NCBI RefSeq assembly: GCF_004745075.1
Contig: NZ_RHFH01000005.1
Coordinates: 186,001-250,000 of the forward strand
Source of the DNA: Brevibacterium sp. S111
GTDB lineage: Bacteria; Actinomycetota; Actinomycetes; Actinomycetales; Brevibacteriaceae
Direction of reading: 5' to 3'
DNA length: 64,000 nucleotides
This document shows positions 9,371 through 19,173 of the stretch, piece after piece. The stretch's first letter is position 1, and each line of letters opens with the position of its first letter. A program made the translations under genes and the position numbers. The notes beneath the pieces are model-generated. The model saw only the letters and a list, made by a program, of their open reading frames with translations. It did not search any database and was not told where the DNA came from.

Positions 9371-9934
9371 CTATTCCGAGTCCCCGCCTTCGCTGGGCTC
9401 GGGGCCGCGATCGGCGATGTCCGAACAGATCACGACAGTGACATCGGCGTCGAAGTCCTCAGAGGCCTCCGTGGCCGAAACGCCCAGCGATTCGGCGACG
9501 AGCTTCGCCTGCGAGGCGTTCTCCTCGCCCTTGTAGTACACGGTCGAATCGGTGAGGTTCGTCGAATAGTTGCCGACCTGGCCGAGCTTCCAGCCCTTCT
9601 CCTCGACCGCTTCGGAGAACTTCTTCGCAGCGCCCGAGACGCCGGAGCCGTTGAGGACATCGACGGTGATCGAGTCGTCGGCGACGCTGACTTCGCTTTC
9701 GCTCGGTGAGGGTTCGGCAGAGGTCGACTCCGATGCCGCGGGGTCCTCGACCTTGGATTCGGGGTTGCCCATCGACGAAACGATGATGTTGATGGCAGCC
9801 ACGACGAGCAGGACCGCGACCAGCGCGAGCACGATGACCAGCGAGATGGCACCGATGTTCGACGACGCCGCGGACTCCTGTCGATGGGCACCGCTGCGCC
9901 GGCCGGGCTCGATCTCGTCGAATTCGTCGGTCAT
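9371..9934 (-). CDS. LytR C-terminal-domain protein, membrane-anchored
   Basis: A 187-aa protein: a short acidic cytoplasmic N-terminus, one membrane helix (~28-52, GAISLVIVLALVAVLLVVAAINIIV), a Ser/Pro/Glu linker (~58-82), and a LytR_C domain (~88-170, beginning ITVDVLNGSGVSGAAKKFSEAVEEKGW). This domain occurs at the end of LytR-CpsA-Psr wall-polymer ligases or alone, as here, facing the wall. Its role is unproven. The DUF3263 gene ends 2 nt upstream, so the two are co-transcribed, a common actinobacterial pairing. Confidence 0.85.
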   Translation of the reverse strand: MTDEFDEIEPGRRSGAHRQESAASSNIGAISLVIVLALVAVLLVVAAINIIVSSMGNPESKVEDPAASESTSAEPSPSESEVSVADDSITVDVLNGSGVSGAAKKFSEAVEEKGWKLGQVGNYSTNLTDSTVYYKGEENASQAKLVAESLGVSATEASEDFDADVTVVICSDIADRGPEPSEGGDSE

Positions 9935-9936
9935 GT

Positions 9937-10203
9937 CTACCTCGAGACGCGGGCTTGGGCGCGCTCGCTCTGCCGCGTGCTGCGGATCCGGCGAAGGCGC
10001 TTGACCAGCATGGGGTCGCTGGCCAGAGCTGCAGGGTTGTCGAGAAGCGAGTTCAGGATCTGGAAGTAGCTGGTGGCAGACATGTCGAAGCGCTCACGGA
10101 TCGCGTGGTCCTTGGCACCGCCGTATTTCCACCACCGCCGCTCGAACTCCAAAACGGCCACCTCGAGCTCGCTCAGTTCTGAGGTGTCGTTGTTCGACGG
10201 CAT
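9937..10203 (-). CDS. DUF3263 domain protein (small helical, possible DNA-binding)
   Basis: An 88-aa protein matching DUF3263: LSELEVAVLEFERRWWKYGGAKDHAIRERFDMSATSYFQILNSLLDNPAAL. The central part resembles a helix-turn-helix (IRERFDMSATSYFQILNSL), which suggests DNA binding, but no target is known. ATG 10203 is preceded by GAAGGAG (minus strand). It is the first gene of a two-gene operon with the LytR_C protein. Confidence 0.85.
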   Translation of the reverse strand: MPSNNDTSELSELEVAVLEFERRWWKYGGAKDHAIRERFDMSATSYFQILNSLLDNPAALASDPMLVKRLRRIRSTRQSERAQARVSR

Positions 10204-10239
10204 AGAGGGTGTGCTCCTTCGAGAGATGTCTGTGCTTCT

Positions 10240-10245
10240 ATATTA
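10240..10245 (-). promoter_or_regulatory. Probable -10 box of the DUF3263-LytR_C operon
   Basis: TAATAT on the minus strand within an AT-rich patch, about 36 nt before ATG 10203. The patch stands out from the GC-rich surroundings. Nothing else is visible in 10246-10401. Confidence 0.45.
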
Positions 10246-10401
10246 TCGCCCGATCGACGGGACTGAAATTCCCGGCGCGCCGATCGGGCTGTGACCTCGC
10301 TCCCCACCGGGGTGAAAACGGCGTCACCCCGCCGCCCGGCATCTGTGCGATGACCGTTGCGACGGGGTGAGGAACCGGACCTTCGCGCCGATGGAGGCGA
10401 A

Positions 10402-11868
10402 TCAGCGGATGCGGATGTTGACCTGCTTGATCTGGGTGAAGCCCTCGAGCATGCCCTCCAGCGATGCCTCGCGGCCGAAGCCGGAGGTCTTCATGCCGCC
10501 GTAGGACTGGCCGGCCAGCTGGCCGCCGCCCTGGTTGACCTGGACCCAGCCGGACTCGATGCGGTTGGCCATGGTCAGCGCCGCATCGACATCCTTGGTG
10601 AAGACGAAGGCCGCGAGCCCGAAGTCCGAGTCGTTGGCCATGTCGATGACCTCGTCGATGTCCTTCCACGGGATGACCGAGAGGACGGGGCCGAAGATCT
10701 CTTCGCGGCTGGTCTGCCAGTCGTTCTTCGCCTTCGAGAAGATCACCGGGGCGTGGTAGAAGCCGGGCTCGCCGACCTCGAGGGAATCGGAGCCGTCGTA
10801 GGCGATCTCCACGCCGTCCATCGACTTGCCCATCTCGATGTAGCTGGAGACCTGGTCGTACTGCTTCTGGTTGATGATGCAGCCGATGTCGGTGTCCTCA
10901 TCGCGGGGGTCACCGACCTTCATCTTCGACACGGCATCGACGAGCTTGGACAGGAAGTCGTCGTAGATGTCCTCGTGGAGGAACAGGCGCGAACCCATCG
11001 TGCAGGACTGGCCCTGGCGGGCGAAGCGCGTCGACAGGAGCACCTGGTCGAGGGTGTCCTGGTCGTTCGAGTCGGGGAAGATGATATTCGGGCTCTTGCC
11101 GCCGAGCTCCATCGACGAATGTGCGAGACGACTGCCGGCCACCTCGGCGACGTGACGGCCGACGCTCGTCGAACCGGTGAACGAGACCTTGTCGACATCG
11201 GGGTGGACGTTGAGCGCCTCACCGATGACCGAACCCTTGCCCGTGACGACGTTGAGCACACCGGCGGGCAGGATGTCGGCGATGATTTCGGCCATCTTGA
11301 GGATCGTCAGGGGTGCGTCTTCGGCGCACTTGAGCACGATCGTGTTGCCGGCGGCGAGCGCGGCAGGGGTCTTGAAGGCGGCGATCATCAGCGGCGAGTT
11401 CCACGGCAGGATGCCGGCCACGACGCCCAGCGGCACACGCTTGGTGTACTGCAGCTGCTTGTCTCCGGCGGGCAGGGTGTTGCCCTTGATCTCACCGGCG
11501 ACTCCGCCCATGTAGCGGAACAGGTCGGCCAGGGTGATCGTCTCCGGCCGAGCCTGGGTGCGGATCGCGTTGCCGGTGTCGATGGCAGTCAGCTGAGCGA
11601 GTTCCTCCGATGCCGCTTCGAGAGCATCGGCGCAGGCCAGAAGCTTCTTCTGGCGTTCCTTGAACGGTACGGCGGCCCACTCGGGGAAGGCCTTCCGCGC
11701 GGCCTTGACGGCACGATCCGCGTCGGCCTCCTTGCCGTTGGGCACCTTGGCGATGACGACGTTGCGGTCGATCGGGGTGATGACATCGGTGGTGTCACCG
11801 TCAGCGGCGTCGACCCACTCGCCGCCGATGAGCATCTTCCAGTTCCTGGCCTCTGGGAATTCCGGCAT
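10402..11868 (-). CDS. NAD(P)-dependent aldehyde dehydrogenase
   Basis: A 488-aa ALDH-superfamily enzyme that oxidises an aldehyde to its acid. The oxyanion Asn is N157 (PWNSP), the general base is E254 (MELGGKSPN), and the nucleophile is C289 ([11 protein letters not shown]). The coenzyme loop FTGSTSVGR is present. Length and motifs fit betaine/phenylacetaldehyde/vanillin-type dehydrogenases, but the substrate cannot be fixed. The start is ATG 11868 after AAAGGA; an in-frame extension to 11982 lacks family similarity. It is monocistronic. Confidence 0.9.
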   Translation of the reverse strand: MPEFPEARNWKMLIGGEWVDAADGDTTDVITPIDRNVVIAKVPNGKEADADRAVKAARKAFPEWAAVPFKERQKKLLACADALEAASEELAQLTAIDTGNAIRTQARPETITLADLFRYMGGVAGEIKGNTLPAGDKQLQYTKRVPLGVVAGILPWNSPLMIAAFKTPAALAAGNTIVLKCAEDAPLTILKMAEIIADILPAGVLNVVTGKGSVIGEALNVHPDVDKVSFTGSTSVGRHVAEVAGSRLAHSSMELGGKSPNIIFPDSNDQDTLDQVLLSTRFARQGQSCTMGSRLFLHEDIYDDFLSKLVDAVSKMKVGDPRDEDTDIGCIINQKQYDQVSSYIEMGKSMDGVEIAYDGSDSLEVGEPGFYHAPVIFSKAKNDWQTSREEIFGPVLSVIPWKDIDEVIDMANDSDFGLAAFVFTKDVDAALTMANRIESGWVQVNQGGGQLAGQSYGGMKTSGFGREASLEGMLEGFTQIKQVNIRIR

Positions 11869-12093
11869 TTCGGTCCTTTCGTTCAACGATGAACTTCTTA
11901 GGGCGAGCATAACGTGTGCGCTCGGCGAGCAATACACCGGCTCAATAGGCGATCGTGCACACCCGATCTGCGCTTCGTGCACACTCGCGCACCTTCACCG
12001 AGGCGGGGCCGGCGACCCCGGCCCCTCCCCGAGGCGGCCCGACCTCTCCCACCTTCGCCGAGGCGGCACGTCCGTTCTCGTCACTGTCCTCGT

Positions 12094-12099
12094 TACACT
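12094..12099 (+). promoter_or_regulatory. -10 box of a leaderless promoter for ung
   Basis: TACACT, 7 nt before ATG 12107. Between 12000 and 12066 the motif CGAGGCGG recurs three times in GC-rich spacer. Confidence 0.5.
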
Positions 12100-12106
12100 C
12101 GTGCCC

Positions 12107-12808
12107 ATGACGTCGACACCTCCGATGACCGAGATCATGTCCCCCGATTGGGCTCAGGCCCTGGCCGGAGTGGAGGAGCGCATCCATGAGATGGGCGACT
12201 TCCTCCGCGCCGAGCTCGCCGCCGGCCGCGAGTATCTGCCGTCCGGGGATGCCGTCTTCCGCGCCTTCGCCGAACCGCTGTCCCAGGTCAAGGTCCTCAT
12301 CGTCGGTCAGGACCCCTATCCGACGGTCGGACATCCCATCGGCCTGTCCTTCGCCGTCGACCCCGATGTCCGGCCGCTGCCGAGATCGCTGGGCAATATC
12401 TACAAGGAGCTCGAGGCCGACCTCGGCATCGCGCCGGCACCGCATGGAGACCTGCGGGCGTGGTCCCGGCAGGGGGTGATGCTGCTCAACCGTGCGCTCA
12501 CCGTCGCTCCCGGGCAGCCGGCTTCCCACCGCGGCAAGGGGTGGGAGGAGATCACGGAGCGGGCGATCGTGGCCCTGACGGAACGGGAGCAGCCGCTCGT
12601 CGCGATCCTCTGGGGTCGGGACGCTCGCAACCTTGCGCCGCTGCTGACTTCGGGCACCGCCGAGGTGGCCATCATCGAATCCCCGCACCCCTCGCCGCTG
12701 TCGGCCAGCCGCGGGTTCTTCGGTTCCCGCCCGTTCTCACGCACGAATGATCTGCTCGCGCAGAAGGGGATCGCGCCCATCGACTGGGCGCTGCCGCCTC
12801 AGGACTGA
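12107..12808 (+). CDS. ung: Uracil-DNA glycosylase, family 1
   Basis: A 233-aa base-excision repair enzyme that removes uracil from DNA. It has the catalytic water-activating motif [17 protein letters not shown] and the C-terminal [21 protein letters not shown] intercalation loop of family-1 UDG. The start is ATG 12107, 7 nt after TACACT; the long in-frame upstream extension is antisense to the ALDH gene and was discarded. The 3' end overlaps the convergent ThrE gene by 10 bp. Confidence 0.95.
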   Translation: MTSTPPMTEIMSPDWAQALAGVEERIHEMGDFLRAELAAGREYLPSGDAVFRAFAEPLSQVKVLIVGQDPYPTVGHPIGLSFAVDPDVRPLPRSLGNIYKELEADLGIAPAPHGDLRAWSRQGVMLLNRALTVAPGQPASHRGKGWEEITERAIVALTEREQPLVAILWGRDARNLAPLLTSGTAEVAIIESPHPSPLSASRGFFGSRPFSRTNDLLAQKGIAPIDWALPPQD

Positions 12809-14649
12809 TCCGCCCCGGGCTCGGGCTGTGCCTTCGTCGACACGGTCGGGATCTTCCCGGTCGTCGGGGTCTTCGCCGCACCCGGCTGGACCGAATCCAT
12901 CACGGCCGTCGACGGCTCATTGCTGCGCACCGAGGCGACGGTCTTCTCCGCCGAGCTGCGGCTCTTGAGGTTCTTCAGCGGCAGCGCCAGGTAGCTGCCG
13001 AGCACGGCGCCGACGGCCAGGGCGGCATTCGCGAGGATCGCGGTGAACAGTGAGGACAGTCCCACGGCGAAGGACACGTTCTCCGAATCCGAGGCGATCT
13101 GGTAGACGGCGGTGAAGATCGACAGACCCTGGAGCAGGGTGTAGATGCCGGGAATCATGAGCACGATGGCCGGTGCCCCCAGCCGCAGAGCCAAGGGCCT
13201 CGAGAGGAATCCGGTGACGGTGGCGGCGAGGAGACTCGCGAGCACATTGTCGATGTGCAGCAGCGTCAGCGTCATCATCGTGATGTGCGAGGCCAGACCG
13301 ACCAGGGCGGCGGGCAGGATGAACCGACGCCGGGCCGACATCGCCACGGCACCGGACATCGACACCACGGCGGCGGCGACCATCGACAGGATCGCCGTGA
13401 CCACGTGCGGACTCGTCTTCGGCACGAGGACTTCGATATGGCTGAGCCCGATCGCCTGTCCGCACACGACGCCCAAGGCGATGCCGGAGACGATGCCGGC
13501 CAAGGCCATGAACACGCCGACCACCCGCCCGGCCGCGGTGAGAGGGAAGTTCGTCAGCGCGTCTTGGACCGCCGAATACAGCGATTGGGTCGGCAGGAGC
13601 AGGACGATGCCGGCGGCCACGAGGTACTGCGGCGAGTTGATGATGCCGATGTCGCCGGCGATCGTGGCGATGAGCGTCGCCGAGGCGGCCTGCGCCGCGG
13701 TGATGAAGAACGAGGGCAGATGGGTCCGGCCGAGCAGTTTGCCGAGCTGGAAGACGACGATGGCCATGACGATGCCCAAGGGCACCGCGACCGGTCCTCC
13801 TCCGAGCAGCAGGACGAGCGCACCGACCATGAGTCCCCAGGCGCCGGTGACGAACCATTGGGGAAACGGTCGCCGCTGAGACCGGATCGCGTCGAGGCGG
13901 CTGCGGGCCTCTTGGAATTCGAGACGACCGTCGACGAGGTCGGTGACGAGCTTGTGCACCGAGGCGAGCTTCGCGAAATGCGTGGACTCGCTCCGGTTGA
14001 CCCGCATCACGGTCATGAGTCGGCCGTCGGAGGTCGAATAGTGCACGACCAGGGTGTTCGAGGTCAGGTCCACCTCGACGGTGGCCAGGCCGCACGCGGT
14101 GCAGGCGGCGATCACGGAGACTTCGACATCGCTGGTGCCGGCGCCGGCGCGCATCATCATCGCCGCGATGTCGGCGGCGAGGTCGAGGACCATCCTCGCT
14201 TCGTCCTCGCTCGGTTCGGTCGCCTGCACCGGTGCCTGGTACGGGGTGCCTTTGAGCGCGGTGACGATCGGCACCGGCTGCGTATTCGTCGTGGTGCCGG
14301 AGACGAGTTTGCCGACCGTGCGCCGGGCGACTCGCTGGGCGATCCGCTGAGACGCACCGAGGTGGTCGGTGCGCGGCTTGGACCGTCCACTGCTGCGGTT
14401 CGATTTCGCGGCTTTCGCGGCCGCGGCCTTCGCAATGTCCTCGGGCAGGGGTTCCGGCGAGGATTCCCGCAGTTCGGCCAGGCGCTGCAGGCGGGTGCGT
14501 TCGAGCAGCTCCCGCAGGGCATGGGATCCGGCCTCCGGGTTGCCGGCGACTACCGGGGACGGCGACGACCCGCGGACGGGACCGGGCGCGGTCGGTTCAT
14601 CGACCCGCACCTCGGCGGTGGTGGCGTCTTCGAGATTCTCGTCGCTCAC
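12799..14649 (-). CDS. Threonine/serine exporter family protein (ThrE)
   Basis: A 616-aa membrane protein. The N-terminal ~130 residues are a charged, Ser/Arg/Ala-rich cytoplasmic region. From ~150 ([40 protein letters not shown]) comes the ThrE N-terminal domain, followed by about 10 membrane helices from ~265 to ~580. A Pro/Thr-rich tail ends the protein. The Corynebacterium homologue exports threonine and serine. Its start overlaps the stop of the upstream amidohydrolase by 4 nt, so they form an operon. Confidence 0.88.
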   Translation of the reverse strand: MSDENLEDATTAEVRVDEPTAPGPVRGSSPSPVVAGNPEAGSHALRELLERTRLQRLAELRESSPEPLPEDIAKAAAAKAAKSNRSSGRSKPRTDHLGASQRIAQRVARRTVGKLVSGTTTNTQPVPIVTALKGTPYQAPVQATEPSEDEARMVLDLAADIAAMMMRAGAGTSDVEVSVIAACTACGLATVEVDLTSNTLVVHYSTSDGRLMTVMRVNRSESTHFAKLASVHKLVTDLVDGRLEFQEARSRLDAIRSQRRPFPQWFVTGAWGLMVGALVLLLGGGPVAVPLGIVMAIVVFQLGKLLGRTHLPSFFITAAQAASATLIATIAGDIGIINSPQYLVAAGIVLLLPTQSLYSAVQDALTNFPLTAAGRVVGVFMALAGIVSGIALGVVCGQAIGLSHIEVLVPKTSPHVVTAILSMVAAAVVSMSGAVAMSARRRFILPAALVGLASHITMMTLTLLHIDNVLASLLAATVTGFLSRPLALRLGAPAIVLMIPGIYTLLQGLSIFTAVYQIASDSENVSFAVGLSSLFTAILANAALAVGAVLGSYLALPLKNLKSRSSAEKTVASVRSNEPSTAVMDSVQPGAAKTPTTGKIPTVSTKAQPEPGADQS

Positions 14650-15926
14650 GGCTCGCAGATGAGTGTCGGGCCGTGTGAGTCGGCGACGTTCGCGGTTCCC
14701 GTCCCGGCGTCGAAGTCGAAGACTCGGCGTCCGGAGACGAACACGGTCTCGGCACGCGAGTCGAGGTCGAGCGGGTCGCCCGACCAGATGACGATATCGG
14801 CGTCGCGGCCGACGGCCAGGGACCCGAGGCGGTCCTCGAGTCCGAACATCGCGGCCGGGTTGATCGTCAGGGCTTCGATGGCGACGACCGGGTCGAGTCC
14901 TTCCTTCACGGCCAGCGCGGCCTCGTGGATGAGGAAGTTGATCGGGATGACCGGGTGGTCGGTGGTCAGGGCGATACGCACCCCGGCCCTGGCCAGGGCC
15001 GCTGCGGTGGCCAGGGTGCGGTCGCGCAGTTCGACCTTCGAACGCGAGGTCATCAGGGGGCCGAGGATGACGTCGATGCCCTTGGCGGCGATGTAGTCGG
15101 CGATCTTGTGGCCTTCGGTGCCGTGGTTGATGATCAGCCGGTACCCGAATTCCTCGGACAGGCGGATGGCCGTGGCGATGTCGTCGGCACGGTGGCAGTG
15201 CTGGTCCAGGGCGAGCTTTCCGTCGAGGATGTCGGCCAGGGTCTCCTTGACCAGGTCACGGTCGAACGGTGTGCCCTCCGCTTCGGCGTGGGCGCGTTTG
15301 GCCTGGTAGTTGCGGGCGTCGACGAAGGCGTCGCGGAGGATCTTCGCGGTGCCCATCCTCGTCGAGGGGGTCGTCTTCTTCTCTCCGTAGACGCGTTTCG
15401 GGTTCTCCCCGAGTGCGGACTTCACGGACAGGTCTTCGCTGATGAGCATCTCGTCGACGATGCGTCCCCAGGTCTTGACGAAGGCGGTGCGGCCGCCGAT
15501 GGGGTTGCCGGACCCGGGTTTGATGAGGGCGGAGGTGACGCCGCCGCGCAGGGCGTCCTTGAACCCGAGTTCGGTGGGATCGATCCCGTCGAGTGCACGC
15601 AGACCGGCCCCGTTGGGATCGGTCATCTCGTTCGTGTCATCACCGGACCAGCCTTCGCCGTCCTCATGCACGCCGAGGTGGCCGTGGGCTTCGATGAAAC
15701 CGGGCAGGACCCAGCGTCCTCCGGCATCGATGACCTCGGTGTCCGACGGCAGGTCGGCGGTGTCGACGGAACCGGCGACCACCTCGGCGATGCGGCCGTC
15801 GGTGACGGTGAGCGTACCCGATTCGATCGCCTCGGCGCGGTGCCCGTGCGCATCGGCGACGGGCACGATCCGTGCGTTGGTGATCACGAGATCTGTGGCG
15901 GCGGGGACCGGAACCGAACGGTACAT
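14646..15926 (-). CDS. Amidohydrolase-family metal-dependent hydrolase
   Basis: A 426-aa TIM-barrel hydrolase. The first metal motif appears as GFIEAHGHLG (H-x-H), followed by QHCHRADD and INHGTEGHK, which supply further ligand histidines, and by LTTDHPVI, which supplies the late Asp. The C-terminal composite sandwich ends with LAVGRDADIVIWSGDPL, typical of imidazolonepropionase/D-aminoacylase-like amidohydrolases. The substrate is unknown. AGGAG precedes ATG 15926. It is translationally coupled to thrE (ATGA), so it may supply or salvage an amino acid that ThrE exports; that link is inference. Confidence 0.82.
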   Translation of the reverse strand: MYRSVPVPAATDLVITNARIVPVADAHGHRAEAIESGTLTVTDGRIAEVVAGSVDTADLPSDTEVIDAGGRWVLPGFIEAHGHLGVHEDGEGWSGDDTNEMTDPNGAGLRALDGIDPTELGFKDALRGGVTSALIKPGSGNPIGGRTAFVKTWGRIVDEMLISEDLSVKSALGENPKRVYGEKKTTPSTRMGTAKILRDAFVDARNYQAKRAHAEAEGTPFDRDLVKETLADILDGKLALDQHCHRADDIATAIRLSEEFGYRLIINHGTEGHKIADYIAAKGIDVILGPLMTSRSKVELRDRTLATAAALARAGVRIALTTDHPVIPINFLIHEAALAVKEGLDPVVAIEALTINPAAMFGLEDRLGSLAVGRDADIVIWSGDPLDLDSRAETVFVSGRRVFDFDAGTGTANVADSHGPTLICEP

Positions 15927-16044
15927 TGTGCTCCTAGCAATGGGGACGGCGGCGTCGTCTGGCTGCGGAAACGAGTCTACGCCACTTGACGTTTCGCTCG
16001 GGTCACTCCGCCGCCCTCGTGAGTGCCCCGCGTCAGCTCCGGCG

Positions 16045-16050
16045 TATAGT
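16045..16050 (+). promoter_or_regulatory. Probable -10 box for the GDSL hydrolase operon
   Basis: TATAGT, followed by a ~28-nt leader with GAGAAGG (16071-16077) before ATG 16085. Confidence 0.5.
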
Positions 16051-16084
16051 CTTGGACAATCGTTCGAAGAGAGAAGGTTCCCTG

Positions 16085-16948
16085 ATGCTCGAGACCATCA
16101 CCTCATACGTCGCTGTCGGAGATTCGTTCAGTGAAGGGCTGATGGATCCCGACCCGCGCGGGGATGATCGGTACCGCGGTTGGGCCGACCGTCTGGCGCT
16201 CATGCTCACCGAATCGTCGATCGGCAGCCCCGATGTCTCCTATGCCAATCTCGCGATCCGCGGTCGCCTGCTCGACCGCATCCTCGACGAGCAGGTGCCG
16301 CGTGCGCTCGAGATGAAACCCGACCTGGTCAGTCTGTGCGGAGGCGGCAACGACTGCCTGCGCCCGAAGGCCGATATCGATGCTCTGGCGGCGAAGTACG
16401 AACGCGCGGTCATCGCCCTGCGGGAGGCCGGCATCGAGGTGCTCATGTGCAATGGCTTCGACACCGAGTTCAGCACCCCGCTCATCCGCGCGGTGCGCCC
16501 TCGCGTGGGCATCTACAACGCTCACCTGTGGTCGATCGCGCAGCGCCACGGCTGCCATATGGTCGACCTGTGGGGTCTGCGCTCGCTCTATGCTGTGGAG
16601 ATGTGGGCCGACGACCGCATCCACCTCTCCCCCAAGGGGCATCACCTCGTGGCCGAGCAGGCCCTGGCCACACTCGAATCCGGACATTCGCTGCCGACCG
16701 AGGGCTTCGGCATTCCGGCCCGCCCGACACGGGCGATCCGCGAGGTCATGAGCGAAGAGTCCCGGTGGGCGCGGCAGTATCTGGGCCCGTGGGTCGGTCG
16801 GCGTCTGCGCGGAGAGTCCTCCGGTGACAAGCTCGACCCGAAGCTGGCCGAACTCACCCGCGTCGCCGATCTCATCGAGCGGGCACGCGACTCTGCCCGG
16901 ACCGACGACGTCGACGGGGCGAACGGGCCCGGCCACGCACAGGGATGA
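16085..16948 (+). CDS. SGNH/GDSL-type esterase or lipase
   Basis: A 287-aa protein. Block I is VAVGDSFSEG (catalytic Ser), block III is CGGGNDCL (oxyanion Asn), and block V is DDRIHLSPKGHH (Asp-His). These are the full catalytic set of SGNH hydrolases. No signal peptide is seen, so it is probably cytoplasmic. ATG 16085 has GAGAAGG upstream. The C-terminal ~70 residues are basic and helical beyond the core domain. It overlaps the following alpha/beta hydrolase by 4 nt. Confidence 0.88.
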   Translation: MLETITSYVAVGDSFSEGLMDPDPRGDDRYRGWADRLALMLTESSIGSPDVSYANLAIRGRLLDRILDEQVPRALEMKPDLVSLCGGGNDCLRPKADIDALAAKYERAVIALREAGIEVLMCNGFDTEFSTPLIRAVRPRVGIYNAHLWSIAQRHGCHMVDLWGLRSLYAVEMWADDRIHLSPKGHHLVAEQALATLESGHSLPTEGFGIPARPTRAIREVMSEESRWARQYLGPWVGRRLRGESSGDKLDPKLAELTRVADLIERARDSARTDDVDGANGPGHAQG

Positions 16949-17781
16949 GCAGCGAAGGCGAACGGATTCCCGCACTCGCGTCCGCCGGAGCCGAGCTCGC
17001 GGGCGCCGTGCGTGATTCGGGACCCGGCAGGACCGGCGCAGAGGCGGGCGCGGTCGAGTCGGAGATGAGCGTGCCGGCGTTCCGGTACTCCTATGGGGAC
17101 TCCCCCGAACAGTTCGTCGAGGTCTACGGTGATCCGGCGACCGCCTCGGCGACGGTGATCTTCGTCCACGGCGGCTACTTCCGCCCCCGCACGGATCTCG
17201 CCCACGCCCGCCCTCTGGCCCGTGCGCTGGCCGAGTCCGGGGTGCTCGTCGCCGCCGTCGAATACCGTCGGATCGGCGAGCAGCCGCACCTGCTCGACGA
17301 TGTCACCGCGGCCATCGACTCGGTGTGTGCCGCACTGCCGCGCTGGGGTGCCGGCGAGCAGGTGCGGGAGAACCTCATCGTGTCGGGCCATTCGGCCGGA
17401 GGCTGCCTCGTGCTGGCGTGGGCGTCGCACCTGCCCGCGACGGGACCGCAGATCCGTCTGCGGCCCCTGGCACCGGTGACCGATCTGCTGCGAGAGGTCG
17501 CCGGCCACCTCGGTGATGGAGCCGTGCTCGACTATATGGGGGTGCGGCCGGAAGAGGATCTCGAGGCGTATCTGCGTCACGATCCGCGGTCTCGGGTCGC
17601 ACTCATCCCGACCCGGGTGAACGTGCATTCGATCCACGGGGATGCCGATGGGATCGTCGATGTCGAGTTCTCTCGCGTCTTCCCTGCCGCCCTGACCGAG
17701 CTGCCCGGAGCCAACCATGCCGATGTCATCGACCCCGAGTCACCCTACTTCGCGCAGGTGAGGGACCTTCTCCTCGAGTGA
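16945..17781 (+). CDS. Alpha/beta hydrolase, candidate kynurenine formamidase
   Basis: A 278-aa hydrolase with the oxyanion motif FVHGGYFRPR and nucleophile elbow VSGHSAGGC. A late Asp (HGDADGIV) and His (GANHADV) complete the triad. HGGYF is close to the HGGYW motif of arylformamidases, and the gene is convergent with tryptophan 2,3-dioxygenase 10 bp away. N-formylkynurenine hydrolysis is therefore a reasonable guess, but not proven. The first ~40 residues are low-complexity; ATG 17065 (MSVPAFRYSYG) is an alternative start. Confidence 0.75.
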   Translation: MSSEGERIPALASAGAELAGAVRDSGPGRTGAEAGAVESEMSVPAFRYSYGDSPEQFVEVYGDPATASATVIFVHGGYFRPRTDLAHARPLARALAESGVLVAAVEYRRIGEQPHLLDDVTAAIDSVCAALPRWGAGEQVRENLIVSGHSAGGCLVLAWASHLPATGPQIRLRPLAPVTDLLREVAGHLGDGAVLDYMGVRPEEDLEAYLRHDPRSRVALIPTRVNVHSIHGDADGIVDVEFSRVFPAALTELPGANHADVIDPESPYFAQVRDLLLE

Positions 17782-17791
17782 GGCCCGGCCC

Positions 17792-18772
17792 TCAGACCCC
17801 TTCGGGGCTGATTCCGGGGCCGTTCTCGATGCCGGTGCGGATCTCGAAGAGTTCGGGGAAGAAGGTGAGGTCGAGCGCCTTCTGCAGGAAGCCCACTCCG
17901 CTCGACCCGCCGGTTCCGCGTTTCATGCCGATGATCCTCAGCACCGTGCGCATGTGCCGGTAGCGCCAGAGTTGGAAGTTCTCCTCGAGGTCGACGAGTT
18001 CTTCGCAGCTTTCGTATTCCTGCCAGTACTTCTGCGGGTTCTCATAGATGACCCGGAAGGTCTCGAGCAGCTCTTCGTCGAAGGTGTGCGCCACCGATGT
18101 GTCCCGGTCGAGCAGTCGCTGCGGGACCGGGAGTCCGCGACGGGCGAGGCAGGCGAGGAACTCATCGTAGATGCTCGGCTCCTCAAGGTACCGCTCGAGC
18201 GTCGCACGCGCTTCGGGTTCGCCGTCGAAGACCGGCAGCATGGCTCGGTTCTTGTTGCCGAGCAGGAATTCCACTGCCCGGTACTGCCAGGATTGGAAAC
18301 CGGAGGCCCGACCGAGGTGGTCGCGGAACCCGATGTACTCGCTGGGGGTGAGAGTCGCGAGGACCGACCACTGTTCGGTCAGGGTCTTCTGGATGTGTTT
18401 GACGCGGGCAATGCGCTTGAGCGCGGTCTGCAGCTCATCGGCGGCGATGAGCCGTCGGGCGTCGAGGAGTTCGTGGATGACGAGGCGGAACCACAGTTCG
18501 GCCGTCTGATGCTGGATGATGAAGAGCATCTCGTCGTGATGCTCGGGGCTGCTGACGGGGTGCTGAGCGCCGAGCAGACGATCGAGGTCGAGATAGGACC
18601 CGTAGGTCATCGTCTCCTTGAGGTCGGTGTGGACCCCGGCTTCGAGATCGCGGACGTTCTTCTCCGCCGTCGACCCGGCGGTGGGAGACTCGTTCGCTTC
18701 TGTCTGTGTGCGGGTGCGATCGTCAGTGGTCGTCCGGGCCTCGTCGCCCGGAGCGGAATTCGAATCGGTCAT
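17792..18772 (-). CDS. kynA: Tryptophan 2,3-dioxygenase
   Basis: A 326-aa haem enzyme opening the indole ring of L-tryptophan to N-formylkynurenine. Family signatures are [31 protein letters not shown], and the C-terminal [22 protein letters not shown] containing the haem-ligand His. The N-terminal ~55 residues are a charged Thr/Glu-rich extension not needed for the fold. The start ATG 18772 lies 7 nt after TATGCT (minus strand), so the mRNA is leaderless; an in-frame extension to 18853 was rejected. No kynureninase lies nearby. Confidence 0.95.
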   Translation of the reverse strand: MTDSNSAPGDEARTTTDDRTRTQTEANESPTAGSTAEKNVRDLEAGVHTDLKETMTYGSYLDLDRLLGAQHPVSSPEHHDEMLFIIQHQTAELWFRLVIHELLDARRLIAADELQTALKRIARVKHIQKTLTEQWSVLATLTPSEYIGFRDHLGRASGFQSWQYRAVEFLLGNKNRAMLPVFDGEPEARATLERYLEEPSIYDEFLACLARRGLPVPQRLLDRDTSVAHTFDEELLETFRVIYENPQKYWQEYESCEELVDLEENFQLWRYRHMRTVLRIIGMKRGTGGSSGVGFLQKALDLTFFPELFEIRTGIENGPGISPEGV

Positions 18773-18779
18773 GGGTTCC

Positions 18780-18785
18780 AGCATA
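18780..18785 (-). promoter_or_regulatory. -10 box of a leaderless promoter for kynA
   Basis: TATGCT on the minus strand, 7 nt before ATG 18772. Confidence 0.5.
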
Positions 18786-18789
18786 GGGC

Positions 18790-19173
18790 TCAGCCGGGTC
18801 GCCGCCTCTGCGGTTCGGTGACCTCGCGGACCTCGTCGATGAGTCGCTGCCATTCCTGCGGCATCTGCCCTTCGCCGAATCGGACGGAACCGTACCGGCT
18901 CTCGATGAGGTAGGCGAAGCGGTCGGCTCCGGCCGGTGGCGCACCGGACTCAGCTTGCGACCACGGCAGTTCGGCGACCGTGCGGCCGAGGTCCTCTCGA
19001 CGACTGCTCGCATCGATATCGACCTCCCACACGAGCAGCATGCCGCCGATCCCGCCCGTGCGTTCGACGAGCAGGCGACCATAACCGTCGTCTCGCCCGT
19101 GCACAGGTTCGCTCGCGTCCCCGCGGTCGCCCCCTGCCGGGCCTCCGGCCGCGGCATCGGCCTCGCTGTCCAT
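18790..19173 (-). CDS. Emfourin-like M4 metalloprotease inhibitor
   Basis: A 127-aa soluble protein. Residues ~30-115 match the outline of emfourin, the protealysin inhibitor: a first strand [19 protein letters not shown], a helix region, then DRFAYLIES and [21 protein letters not shown]. Emfourins bind the active site of protealysin-like M4 enzymes and sit beside the protease gene. Here the ATG overlaps the protease stop (TGATG), so enzyme and inhibitor are co-translated. The assignment rests on pattern and context; the first ~28 residues are low-complexity. Confidence 0.75.
   Translation of the reverse strand: MDSEADAAAGGPAGGDRGDASEPVHGRDDGYGRLLVERTGGIGGMLLVWEVDIDASSRREDLGRTVAELPWSQAESGAPPAGADRFAYLIESRYGSVRFGEGQMPQEWQRLIDEVREVTEPQRRRPG

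Noticed and set aside
10357..11892. 511-codon open frame antisense to the aldehyde dehydrogenase
   Set aside because: Composition is a mirror of GC-rich codons (Gly/Asp/Val/Arg-rich, no domain pattern), and the ALDH on the other strand has all catalytic residues.
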